From Desulfosarcina ovata subsp. ovata (GTDB taxonomy: Bacteria; Desulfobacterota; Desulfobacteria; Desulfobacterales; Desulfosarcinaceae), in assembly GCF_009689005.1 (NCBI RefSeq), contig NZ_AP021879.1, forward strand, positions 7,503,501 to 7,567,500: 64,000 nt of DNA. Direction: 5' to 3'. Below are positions 1 to 8,162 of the stretch, one piece after another; the stretch's first letter is position 1; each line of letters begins with the position of its first letter. The position numbers were made by a program, and so were the translations under genes. The notes beneath the pieces are model-generated. The model searched no databases and had not been told where the DNA came from. It was given only the letters and a program-made list of their open reading frames with translations.

Positions 1-197
1 TCATGGCTGGCACCGCCATAGCAGGTGATGACGATCCTGTTGATGGCCGCCGGCAGGCAGACCTGCGCACCGGTCCGATCCACCACCGTTTTCGCGCAAG
101 GGGACGGCGGGGGTGTGGCCGACAACCCAACGCTTCCCATAAAAATAGCCCATAACCCGGTGACGATGGCCACAATTGTTCGTATCTTCTCGCGCAT
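1..197 (-). CDS. Periplasmic binding protein of an iron-complex/cobalamin-type ABC transporter (partial, C-terminus outside)
   Basis: Only the first 65 codons lie in the window; the ATG is at 197. The peptide has a charged N-terminus (MREKIRT), a hydrophobic run to about residue 27 ending GLSA, and then a mature start with 'VVDRTGAQVCLP' and 'INRIVITCYGGASH'. This is typical of the first strand of FepB/BtuF-fold binding proteins. It starts 12 bases after the stop of the TonB receptor, so the two are probably co-transcribed and hand on the same ligand. The ligand cannot be told from this fragment. The family call rests on a short segment. Confidence 0.6.
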   Translation of the reverse strand, partial: MREKIRTIVAIVTGLWAIFMGSVGLSATPPPSPCAKTVVDRTGAQVCLPAAINRIVITCYGGASH

Positions 198-209
198 GCG
201 TCCACCCTC

Positions 210-2459
210 TTAAATATCGTATTGCAAAGCGATGAAAAATGTCTGTGGCGCGCCGACGGTGTAGGTCGTGTCCTGGCCGATGGACGCATCCGAGGCCGAA
301 ATATCCGAGATGTATTCCTTGTCCAGCAGGTTGGTCACCGAAAGCGAGACGGTGAGTGCCTGCTTTGGGGTTAACTTGAATGTTTTGCTCAGCGCCAGAT
401 CGACCAGGAAGTAGGCGCCCAGGGAGTACTTGTTTTCCACATCCACATATCGCTCACCCAGGTAGCGGACGGTCGGCGCGACCCGATAGCCGTTTTTCTC
501 CCAGTTCAGCGAGAGGTTGACCATCCATTCGGGAACATTCGGGATCTGGTGCCCCTCGGATTCGATGGTCGATCCGCCGGCCGCCTCGATATCGCTGGTG
601 AATTCATATTGGGTATAGGTTACCGCCGCGCTGAGGTTCAACTCCGGGGTGAGGGTGCAGCCCGCCGCCAACTCGACGCCGTAGGATTGGGCTTCGGCCG
701 AGTTCCGGGTATAGGTCAGTTCGAGGTCGGGGTCGTAGAAGCTGCCGCCCACATTTTTTACCAGGGAATAGAATAGGGTCGGTGAGATGAACCCCCGGCC
801 GAAGGTATAGTTCAGCCCCAGATCGAAGTTATCGCCGGTTTCCGGTTCGATGCTGTCCCAGATGGCCTGGAGCTCAGTGTCGCTCAGGCCCTTGGCCTGG
901 AGGGCGGTGATCTGTTTCCCGAGACTGTATTGCGGGGTATTGTAGGTCCTGCCGTAGCTCGCCCGAAGCTGGAGGGTTTCCTGAAAAAGATGAGTGATCC
1001 CGATATTGGGGAGAAAAATCTCATGGGTCTGGCCATCCACGTGAAGCTGGACATCCGGATCGAGCGCCAGCGCATCGTCATAGTCCACATCGGGAAGTCC
1101 GGTGACATCGTAACTGGTCAAATCGGGCTGGGTCAGCCACAGATATCGCAGACCCGCCACCAGTGTCGTCGCGCCAATGGTTTTCTCCGCGGTTACAAAG
1201 GGGCTGCTGAACTTGTGATTGTCCACCTCCACCAACCGTTCCCAGCCCAAAAACGCAAGGTCGTCTGTGGAACGGTACTTTCTGGAGGTGGGCGGCCCGG
1301 GCGCTTCGTCTTCCTGGTACCAGTACCCGGCCTTGATTTCGCCCCGGTCGATGGCGCGACGGTACTCGATCACGCCCCCCATGGTGTCATGATCGACCGA
1401 CCAATCGATCACCTTGCCACTGCTTCCCAAGTACCACGTTCCCCGGTCGTGCAGGTAGTATGGCTTGATGGTAAGGGAGCAGCGCTCGTTAAAGGGAACG
1501 GCGATTTTCCCGAAAACGGTGCTGGTTTCAAAATTGAGGCGATTGTAATCGTAGTAATAGGCGTCCGTGGCGCTGTCCCCGGTCAGTGAGGAATTGTAGT
1601 CGAAATCCTTGTTGGCTGACAGATCCCGGGTCTGCTCGTAACTCAGTCCTCGGTAGGAATGTCTCTTGTTTTTATTGTACATACCGTAAAGTTCCCATTG
1701 AATGGGCTGGTCGGCGGTGCCGGAAAGACCGACGGCGACATTCTTGCGACCATCCGGCGAATCACCGCTTCCCTTCCATTTGTCGGCTTCCGTGTAGGAA
1801 CCGGATACGAACATTTTGGCCACCCGGCCCATTTGACCGCTATCCAGGCGGATGAAACTGCGGGTGAAGGCATCGCTTCCCAGGACCTGCTTGGCCGTCC
1901 CGTGGCTTTCGTCGGCGGGTTGCCGGACATGCATGTCCACCATTCCGTTATCGCTGCCATAGCCGAAGCCGCTGTCCGCCGTAACAGCGCCTTTGGAAAG
2001 CGAAATGGATTCGATGTTCTCAAGGTCTATCATCGTGCTTAACCCACCCCCCGGTCCGATGCCCTTGACCGGCAACCCTTCGACGGTTTCCCCGATGTTG
2101 CGATCCGATTTGCCGCGGATCCGATGGGACACATCCATACCGAACGCGTCATTACTGCGGATATCCACACCAGGCTGCATGGAAATGGCCTTATACGGAT
2201 TGAGCTGTTCCGCGCCGCCCTGGATATCGATTGTTTTTTTGCCAATGATTTCCTCGGTCCCCACAGCCGATTCAGAAGGGATTATCGTCGTCGTGGCGTC
2301 CTGCTTCTCAATTACATATACCGGAAGAAGGGTTTGGACCGTCGTTTCTGAATGGGCCGCCTCTTCCGCGTGGCTTTGGGCGGTAATCGAAAAGAGGGTT
2401 GCCAGTAAAAGAAAGGTATGAATCGGGCCGGAACTGTGGCCATACGTACGCTTTTCCAT
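210..2459 (-). CDS. TonB-dependent outer-membrane receptor
   Basis: A 749-residue outer-membrane receptor with a signal peptide (about residues 1-31, ending SHAEE), an N-terminal plug domain at roughly 60-180 (with 'GVDIRSNDAFGMDVSHRIRG' and 'IESISLSKGAV') and a long beta-barrel ending in a TonB_dep_Rec-type repeat ('LTVSLSVTNLLDKEYISD'). Such receptors import siderophores, cobalamin, haem or other metal complexes using TonB energy. It lies in a minus-strand operon after a methyltransferase and a DUF364 protein and before a periplasmic binding protein, which points to uptake of a metal or metal chelate. Full length; the substrate is not deducible. Confidence 0.9.
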   Translation of the reverse strand: MEKRTYGHSSGPIHTFLLLATLFSITAQSHAEEAAHSETTVQTLLPVYVIEKQDATTTIIPSESAVGTEEIIGKKTIDIQGGAEQLNPYKAISMQPGVDIRSNDAFGMDVSHRIRGKSDRNIGETVEGLPVKGIGPGGGLSTMIDLENIESISLSKGAVTADSGFGYGSDNGMVDMHVRQPADESHGTAKQVLGSDAFTRSFIRLDSGQMGRVAKMFVSGSYTEADKWKGSGDSPDGRKNVAVGLSGTADQPIQWELYGMYNKNKRHSYRGLSYEQTRDLSANKDFDYNSSLTGDSATDAYYYDYNRLNFETSTVFGKIAVPFNERCSLTIKPYYLHDRGTWYLGSSGKVIDWSVDHDTMGGVIEYRRAIDRGEIKAGYWYQEDEAPGPPTSRKYRSTDDLAFLGWERLVEVDNHKFSSPFVTAEKTIGATTLVAGLRYLWLTQPDLTSYDVTGLPDVDYDDALALDPDVQLHVDGQTHEIFLPNIGITHLFQETLQLRASYGRTYNTPQYSLGKQITALQAKGLSDTELQAIWDSIEPETGDNFDLGLNYTFGRGFISPTLFYSLVKNVGGSFYDPDLELTYTRNSAEAQSYGVELAAGCTLTPELNLSAAVTYTQYEFTSDIEAAGGSTIESEGHQIPNVPEWMVNLSLNWEKNGYRVAPTVRYLGERYVDVENKYSLGAYFLVDLALSKTFKLTPKQALTVSLSVTNLLDKEYISDISASDASIGQDTTYTVGAPQTFFIALQYDI

Positions 2460-2554
2460 GCTGTTTCCGCTTTCTCTTTACAAATTCAGGCGTCAAGTTG
2501 CGCTTTGCGATAAGTGAAATTCAAGTTGCGAGGGCATTGCCGTTCGTAGGAGAC

Positions 2555-3406
2555 CTAATCCGTGTGTTTCTCGATCACCAGGCGTTCCGCCGATTTGCCA
2601 TAGAAATGGTAGCCGGAGCCTGCCTCCGCCAGGGTGTCGAGCAGCCGGCCCGTATCGGTGACCATGATGCCGCCGATGGATGTGATGCCGCGGCTGAAAA
2701 ATGCATCCGGCAGCATGCTGGCCGTGGGGCCGACCAGCACCGCTTTGGCGCCGGTTTTCATCTGATCAAGGATGCCTTCAAGGGTGTCGTTGATCAGCGT
2801 GGTGCCGGTGATGATCAACAGATCCGCGGCAGCGATATACTTGCCGGCGTTTTCCTGGGGTTGGAAATATTCCATTTCGTCGGGTTTGAGCGTGCGAGGA
2901 TCCTTTTCCAGAATGGTGAACGGCTTCTCCCGGCGTTTGAGCATACGGAAATAGGGCACCAGGGCGCCGATCACGACGACTTCGGCATCCTTATCGATGG
3001 TTCTGTTCTCAACCGGATCGACGCCATGGATCAGCTGGTAGGACTCGGGCGGGGTAAGGCGCCAGCAGGTGGCGGACAGGGCGTTGAGAACGGCGATGCC
3101 CAGGGCTTTCTGCAGCGGCCCGCCCTGCTGCATGCGTTGGATGTAGTACCCGACCGGCTGTCCTACCAGTTTGCCGGAGTTCGGCATGGCCCGCGCCGAA
3201 CTGGGGCAGCAGACCGCTTCGGGAATCTCCTTGACCGGCGTAAAACAGATGCCGCCCTCGCCGTTGGACAATTGGATGCCTGAGAAGAATATTCCGATGA
3301 CGGCACGTTCGACCGTCAATTGTTCCATTTCCGGTCCCAGCATCGAGCGTAAATGGGTTACTGTTTCCGTTAACAACGTGTCGGCCCCATGGTGCGTGGA
3401 TTTCAC
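2555..3406 (-). CDS. DUF364 family protein (putative heavy-metal chelation domain)
   Basis: 283 residues from a GTG at 3406, chosen because AAGGAG lies 7 bases upstream; the longer open frame overlaps the methyltransferase and is not coding. The C-terminal half has the DUF364 pattern: 'AEVVVIGALVPYF', 'DLLIITGTTLINDTLEGIL' and 'VLVGPTASMLPDAFFSRG'. That family is described as a putative metal chelation or metal-cofactor domain. A vicinal cysteine pair ('AVCCPSSA') sits in the N-terminal half. It lies between a methyltransferase gene and a TonB receptor gene on the same strand, suggesting handling of an imported metal complex. The biochemical function is unknown. Confidence 0.75.
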   Translation of the reverse strand: MKSTHHGADTLLTETVTHLRSMLGPEMEQLTVERAVIGIFFSGIQLSNGEGGICFTPVKEIPEAVCCPSSARAMPNSGKLVGQPVGYYIQRMQQGGPLQKALGIAVLNALSATCWRLTPPESYQLIHGVDPVENRTIDKDAEVVVIGALVPYFRMLKRREKPFTILEKDPRTLKPDEMEYFQPQENAGKYIAAADLLIITGTTLINDTLEGILDQMKTGAKAVLVGPTASMLPDAFFSRGITSIGGIMVTDTGRLLDTLAEAGSGYHFYGKSAERLVIEKHTD

Positions 3407-3497
3407 GGTTTCACTCCTTCTTGGAGGTGGATGGATCAATGTCAATCCGCAACCCAAAGATATGTGCCAGCTTGTGTTTTTTGTTGTTTCCGGGTGC

Positions 3498-4571
3498 CTA
3501 ACAACAGCAGCTGGACGGTTGCGGCTCGCCGATGGCTGTTTGCGCCTCCTTGACGGCCAGGCTGAGGCGCGAGGAACCGAACGCGGTGGGCACGACGTGG
3601 GTTTCCTGCAGCTGCAGTCCCTTGGCGGCGAACAAGTTGTCAAAGTCTTCCACATGGCAGAGAGGATGGCCGAAGCTCTGCAGTGCCTTGGCCAGTTCCT
3701 GGACGCCGCTTCCTTCCGCGACACATCCAGGCGCGCAGAACCAATGATTGCTCACCAGCAATCCGCCGGGATTGAGGCAGGCGCACACATTGTCGAAAAT
3801 CGGTGCCAAGTTTTTGCGGAATTTGTAGAGCAGGTGGGAGACGATCACGATATCATAACCGGAGCCGAAATCATCCTCGGTGATATCCCCGGCCTGGGCG
3901 ACGATGCGGTTCTGCATTCCGAAATCCGTGACATAGCGCATGGTGGTTTCGAGGACAAAGGGTTTGTCCAAAACGGTTGCTTCCAGATGCGGGTTGGCCT
4001 GGCACAGGGCAATGGCGTAGAGGCCATGGCCGCCGCCGATGTCCAGCAATCGCCTGGCGCCGTAAAAGCCTTCCCAGTTGGAGATGGTTTCCGTAACCGA
4101 CTGCAATTCTCCGCGCAGGGCACGCTGGCCGAGCGCGTCGAGAAAGGCGGCGCTGGGGCCGTTGTTGAAATTGTCCTTTTGCGGCTGTTCGCGACGCAGG
4201 GAGGCCGTCAGGTTGCTCCAGTGAGAATTCCGGGTAGCTCTTTGAATCCACTCTCCCTGGAAAAACGGACTGCGGCGAAGGAGAAAATCGTTGGCCGCCT
4301 TGGTATTGGCGTACAGTTCGGTGTGGATGGAAAGAAAGCCCATATCCACCAGGGTATCTAGAAAATCCCTTGCGAACATTCCGTTGATCCCGATTCCTTC
4401 GGCGATGGTATTCCGGTTGCTCGGGCCCCGGTTGTCCAGGAATTCAAATACACCCAGCTCCAGGGCGGTATGAAGGGCCTGGTAGGCCTGATACCCTTCG
4501 AGGACACGGTCGAGTTTTTCTATTCCCGCCGGCAGACGCAGATTCATCAACAAGAGGTCTTTCATGGCCAT
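3498..4571 (-). CDS. SAM-dependent (O-)methyltransferase with a cysteine-triplet tail
   Basis: 357 residues from ATG 4571, which has AAGGAG 8 bases upstream; the frame runs further back without a better start. The N-terminal part is a winged-helix dimerisation domain ('HTALELGVFEFLDNRG'). It is followed by a class I AdoMet fold with motif I 'LLDIGGGHGLYAIAL' (about residues 183-197) and 'YDIVIVSHLLYKF', as in O-methyltransferases of the CrtF/hydroxyneurosporene type. The protein ends in Ser-Cys-Cys-Cys, an unusual thiol-rich tail that could bind metal. It is first in the operon with the DUF364 protein and the TonB receptor, so its substrate may be a metallophore or cofactor (inference). Confidence 0.75.
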   Translation of the reverse strand: MAMKDLLLMNLRLPAGIEKLDRVLEGYQAYQALHTALELGVFEFLDNRGPSNRNTIAEGIGINGMFARDFLDTLVDMGFLSIHTELYANTKAANDFLLRRSPFFQGEWIQRATRNSHWSNLTASLRREQPQKDNFNNGPSAAFLDALGQRALRGELQSVTETISNWEGFYGARRLLDIGGGHGLYAIALCQANPHLEATVLDKPFVLETTMRYVTDFGMQNRIVAQAGDITEDDFGSGYDIVIVSHLLYKFRKNLAPIFDNVCACLNPGGLLVSNHWFCAPGCVAEGSGVQELAKALQSFGHPLCHVEDFDNLFAAKGLQLQETHVVPTAFGSSRLSLAVKEAQTAIGEPQPSSCCC

Positions 4572-5090
4572 GTGGCGTTCTCCTTGGGTGGGATTGGAAT
4601 TCACCGGTACACAAAAAACGTACTCCTTCCAGGCAGGGCTGGCGGTAGCGGGTGAAACCCGATCCATGAATGAGAAAATAATTTATATCGTACAAAACAA
4701 GTTAGAAAGCGTTATGTCGTTTCTATTAAGAGTATAAGTTAAAAATGTCAAATAAAATTTAAATACGTCACATGTTTGCTCTCCCATCGCCAGTGCGTCG
4801 ATCCCATATAGCGGTGCTGAAAATAGCATTTCAATTAAATATAATTTGTTTTTATTGCCCTGCCGCTGGCTGAAGCGCTGCCCTGTTGATCTGATTTCAA
4901 ATGGAGAATCATGCCATTTATGCATAATTATGTAATGTAAAACTGTATAATGGCTGTTGTTCTTTTGTCATCGCGCCATATCCATTCTGTACCTCTATGT
5001 TGCGGCGAATCCTGCCTTCCATGCTTCCCTCCTATTAGAGCAAAAATTCATTATAATGAATTTAATATTGTCAAAATATCGGCGGTTCGG
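4572..5090. other. AT-rich intergenic region upstream of the methyltransferase operon
   Basis: About 520 bases with markedly higher AT than the neighbours. It contains the minus-strand promoter motif at 4743-4770 and the degenerate 5' end of the molybdenum-hydroxylase FAD gene. Short open frames here show no family features. No riboswitch fold was recognised. Confidence 0.5.
4743..4770 (-). promoter_or_regulatory. Shared promoter/operator motif, copy A
   Basis: 28 bases that match the segment at 10068-10095 with one mismatch, both upstream of minus-strand operons of the metal-related system. Read on the minus strand it contains TTGACA preceded by an AT-rich UP-like stretch, with TTAATA 16 bases further on as a possible -10. 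It lies about 175 bases before the methyltransferase start. The near identity, flanked by unrelated sequence, suggests a common regulator-binding site beyond a mere -35 box. Confidence 0.5.
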
Positions 5091-5645
5091 TTGTTTGACT
5101 ATAATGAACCAAATGGAGTGGTAGAGGCCTGCCAGATGATGGCGGAATATGGTCCGGCGGTGAAAGTGCTTGCCGGTGGGACCGACCTGATGGTCGACAT
5201 GAAAAAGAAGCTGCTCTCCCCGGCGCATCTGGTTTCCATTTCAAGACTTGAGGCACTCAAAACAATCGATTCGGCAAAGGACGGGGTAACCATCGGCTCC
5301 TGCGTCAGTGTCGCCAGGATAGCAGCCTCGGACGTGATCGCCAACCGATGGCCTGCCCTGTGCAGCGGGGCGGCGGCCATCGGCAGCCCGCAGATCCGCA
5401 ACCTTGCCACCATCGGCGGAAATATCGTTTCGGCCAGTGCGGCGGCGGATTTGCCGCCATCGCTGATCGCCTATGGTGCCCGACTTGTTTTGAAAAGCAT
5501 CTCCGGGGAGCGTGTTGTCCCCCTGAATCAATTCTTTTTGGGTTCACGGAGAACGGCCGCCGCTGCCGATGAAATCGTCACTGAAATCGTGATCAAAGCA
5601 CCACCGCCCTGTTCCGGCGCGGCATATGTCAACCTGGGGATCCGT
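5091..5645 (+). pseudogene. Molybdenum hydroxylase FAD-binding subunit, truncated (CoxM/XdhB-like)
   Basis: The frame encodes a clear N-terminal half of a CoxM-type FAD subunit: 'VKVLAGGTDLMVDMKK', 'TIGSCVSVARIA', 'IGSPQIRNLATIGGNIVSA' (FAD-binding motifs) and 'SGAAYVNLG', where similarity stops near 5639. No ATG fits the normal start. A TTG at 5091 is the closest, and the long upstream extension to 4950 does not look coding, so the 5' end may also be damaged. The FAD gene is then fused out of frame to the distal part of a molybdopterin subunit. In intact operons a full FAD subunit and a 2Fe-2S subunit accompany the catalytic subunit. This is therefore a deletion relic. Confidence 0.75.
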
Positions 5646-6759
5646 TTCCAGTTTCGGTATCGCGACCATTTACTATGCCGGATCCCTTTTGGGCGGGCCG
5701 TACAAATTGCCCAACATGAAATACGATGCCTACCGCGTCTACACCAACCTGCCCGCGTGCGGTGCCCAGCGGGGGCATGGCGGCGTGATTGCCAGGGCCT
5801 GCTGGGAACAGCAGCTGGACATGATTGCCGAGGAACTTGCCATGGACCCCATTGAACTGCGCCTGAAAAACATGATGGTGACCGGGGATGTGACCTGTAA
5901 CGATCTGAACATGAGCAGCCTGGGCATGCGCGAGTGTATCGAGGCAGTCAGGGATCGGTCCGAATGGAAACGCAAGAAAGGCAACCTTCCCAAGGGCAAG
6001 GGGATTGGCATGGCCTGCGGTTTTTTCGTATCCGGCGCCGGGTTTCCGATTTATCGCTCCGATACCTACCACGGCACGGTAGTGATCAAGCTGACCGAGG
6101 ATGGTGGAACGGCACTGGTTTACACGGCATCGGCCGAAATCGGACAGGGATCGGACACGGCATTTGCCATGATTGCCGCCGAAGCCCTGGGTATTCCCCT
6201 GGACTGGGTAAGACTGGCTTCGGGCGATACCGATTTCGGTGTCGACCTGGGCGCCTATTCCAGCCGCCAGACCCTGATGACCGGCCAGGCCACCAAGGAG
6301 GCCGCCGAGGATGTCAAACGTCAGGTGCTTGAAGTCCTGTCGGAAGTGCTCGATGTTCCGGTTGCGGATATGGATGTCAAAAGGGGGCTGATTATCAATC
6401 GTGTGTCGGTGGAAGCCCAGATGCAGGGTGCGATTTATATGGGGTTGGGCGAAGCATTGTACGAAGAGGTGAAATTCGACGACGAGGGGCGTGTGAGGAA
6501 TGCCGATCTTGCCGAATACAAGATGCCGACGGCCCGGGATATGCCGCCCATCGACGCCGTCATCGTGGAGAGTAACGAACCCAACGGGCCGTTTGGCGCC
6601 AAGGAAGTTGGCGAAGGCGCCATTATGCCCACCATTCCCGCTGTTTTGAACGCCCTGTCCGATGCCGTGGGGGTGCGATTGAATGAATTGCCGCTGACGC
6701 CCGAACGGGTCTACCTGGCCATTAAGGAATTCAAGAACAAATCCGAATTGTTGCGCTGA
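5646..6759 (+). pseudogene. Molybdenum hydroxylase molybdopterin-binding subunit, internally deleted (CoxL/XdhA-like)
   Basis: This frame picks up a CoxL/XdhA large subunit in mid-protein at 'IATIYYAGSLLGGPYK' and continues with 'NLPACGAQRGHG' and 'QGSDTAFAMIAAEALGIP'. It ends with the family's C-terminal 'GPFGAKEVGEGAIMPTIPAVLNAL'. Roughly the first 350 residues are absent. A second gap seems to lie near 6400: 'VKRGLIIN' runs straight into 'RVSVEAQMQGAIYMGLGEALYEE', whereas homologues usually have about 100 residues between these segments. The open frame of 377 codons could still be translated but would lack most of the cofactor-binding site. The substrate class is unknown. Confidence 0.75.
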
Positions 6760-6771
6760 TTGAAAATCAGC

Positions 6772-7476
6772 CTAGGCCGTTCTTGCCGAGAACACCATTT
6801 CCGGTTTTTGCGGTTGGTGGTGTACCCTGGCGGACAGTGTGCTCGTTGAGTAGAAGCGGTCGTTGATGTTGTGCCGGCGGATCAGGATTTTGGCGCTCTC
6901 CACATCCCGCAAGCAGACCGCTTCAAACAACTGGTTGTGCTCCCGAATGACTTCCGGCATGCGCTTCACCTCCAGGTCTTCGAGCCGGAAACACAGGGCG
7001 ATCATCTGGCATAGCTCCCGGTACTGCTGAACCAGGTACTGATTGCCGGCCATGGCGATGATCGCGGCATGGAATTCGGCATCCAGGAGAAACAGTTTGT
7101 GATAGGCCTGGCTGGCGACACCGTCTTCATAGGCGATCTTCGCCTCTTCCAGGTACGCGCCATTCAGGCCGGTCATTTGCTGCAGCGCCTTGCCGATGTT
7201 GCTTAGCTCCAGTGCCTCCCTGACCTCATAGAGATCTTTCGCATCCTCCCGGGTGAGGCGACGAACCGAGTACCCCTGATTGGGAGTGAAATTGAGATAT
7301 CCCTCCTTGGCCAGAATGCTCAATGCATTGTTGATCGGCGTCCGGCTGACACCGAGTTTTTCGGCCAAATTCACCAGGGTCAGTCGTTGTCCGGGGACGA
7401 TGTGATGGCTCATCATCATCTCTTTGATGGCCTGATACGATGACAGTGCAAGATTTGTTGGAGTTTTCATGCGCAT
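6772..7476 (-). CDS. GntR-family transcriptional regulator (FCD domain)
   Basis: 234 residues. The N-terminal winged helix includes 'LVNLAEKLGVSRTPINNALSILAKEGYL' (about 33-60), followed by an all-helical FCD effector domain with conserved 'EVREALE', 'DAEFHAAI' and 'REHNQLFEAV' stretches, the FadR/VanR subgroup. The start ATG at 7476 has AAAAGGAG just upstream and overlaps the stop of the preceding GTPase gene by 10 bases, so the two are translationally coupled. It is a plausible regulator of the radical-SAM/GTPase operon and of the operon sharing the 28-base motif (inference). Confidence 0.85.
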   Translation of the reverse strand: MRMKTPTNLALSSYQAIKEMMMSHHIVPGQRLTLVNLAEKLGVSRTPINNALSILAKEGYLNFTPNQGYSVRRLTREDAKDLYEVREALELSNIGKALQQMTGLNGAYLEEAKIAYEDGVASQAYHKLFLLDAEFHAAIIAMAGNQYLVQQYRELCQMIALCFRLEDLEVKRMPEVIREHNQLFEAVCLRDVESAKILIRRHNINDRFYSTSTLSARVHHQPQKPEMVFSARTA

Positions 7477-8162
7477 AATCTCCTTTTTATGGTGGGCCCC
7501 TCCAAATGGGCATGGCCGGCCGTGGCATCATTGGTACAGCATGCACAGGTTGCCGCCGGCATGGGATGGGCGAGACCGCCATGGCTTTTTTCCAACGGCC
7601 GATCACTCAGGATCGCATCGCCAAGGCATCCCGATCCACGTCCGGTCAGGCCGTTTACGTTGATTACCGGAGCCCAGGGATTGATCTGCGCTGTCCGGCG
7701 GCGGAAAATCCTTGATTCCAACTCGCACACCTGGTCTGCCTTGGTGACGGTGACAATGTCCGCCGCAGCGATCAGCGGAGAGAACTTGGTTGGCATATCC
7801 AGGCCGCGGCGGTGATCGATAACGAAAATGCTTCGTCCGCCTACGATCCACGGCACGCAGCGGTGGCAAAGACCGGCCGTTTCAAGAACAACGACTTCGG
7901 CCTTTTGCCTCTGGGCCCACCACCACACATCCTTCAGGTTGTCCATGTAGAACCGGCCCGGACAGAGGCAGCCGCTGACGCCGGCGGCCACCGGAATGCC
8001 GAGATCTCGGTAGCGCATGGCATCGGGCGTTTGTCTGGGGCAGTCGATCTTGCACGCGGCCACGGGAATTTTTTCTGCCAGCAGGTGGCCGAGGGTGTGC
8101 CGCATGACCGATGTCTTTCCCGCGGATGGCGGGCCGGCAACGATGACGAATCTCAGCAGCAA
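7467..8162 (-). CDS. P-loop GTPase of the HypB/UreG/CobW metallochaperone type
   Basis: 231 residues beginning with a Walker A motif at the very N-terminus ('VIVAGPPSAGKTSVM'), then 'VAACKIDCP', 'VVVLETAGLC' (Walker B region) and 'DIVTVTKADQV' (an NKxD-like base-recognition element, TKAD), as in SIMIBI-class GTPases that insert nickel or cobalt. The C-terminal part has an added 'CACC' and ends RRLCA. It overlaps the radical-SAM fusion gene by 10 bases upstream and the GntR gene downstream, forming a tight three-gene operon. A role in delivering metal to a protein or cofactor is inferred. Confidence 0.75.
   Translation of the reverse strand: MLLRFVIVAGPPSAGKTSVMRHTLGHLLAEKIPVAACKIDCPRQTPDAMRYRDLGIPVAAGVSGCLCPGRFYMDNLKDVWWWAQRQKAEVVVLETAGLCHRCVPWIVGGRSIFVIDHRRGLDMPTKFSPLIAAADIVTVTKADQVCELESRIFRRRTAQINPWAPVINVNGLTGRGSGCLGDAILSDRPLEKSHGGLAHPMPAATCACCTNDATAGHAHLEGPTIKRRLCA

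Noticed and set aside
4572..5090. Cobalamin or molybdenum-cofactor riboswitch upstream of the methyltransferase operon
   Set aside because: No conserved riboswitch core was recognised in this AT-rich leader.
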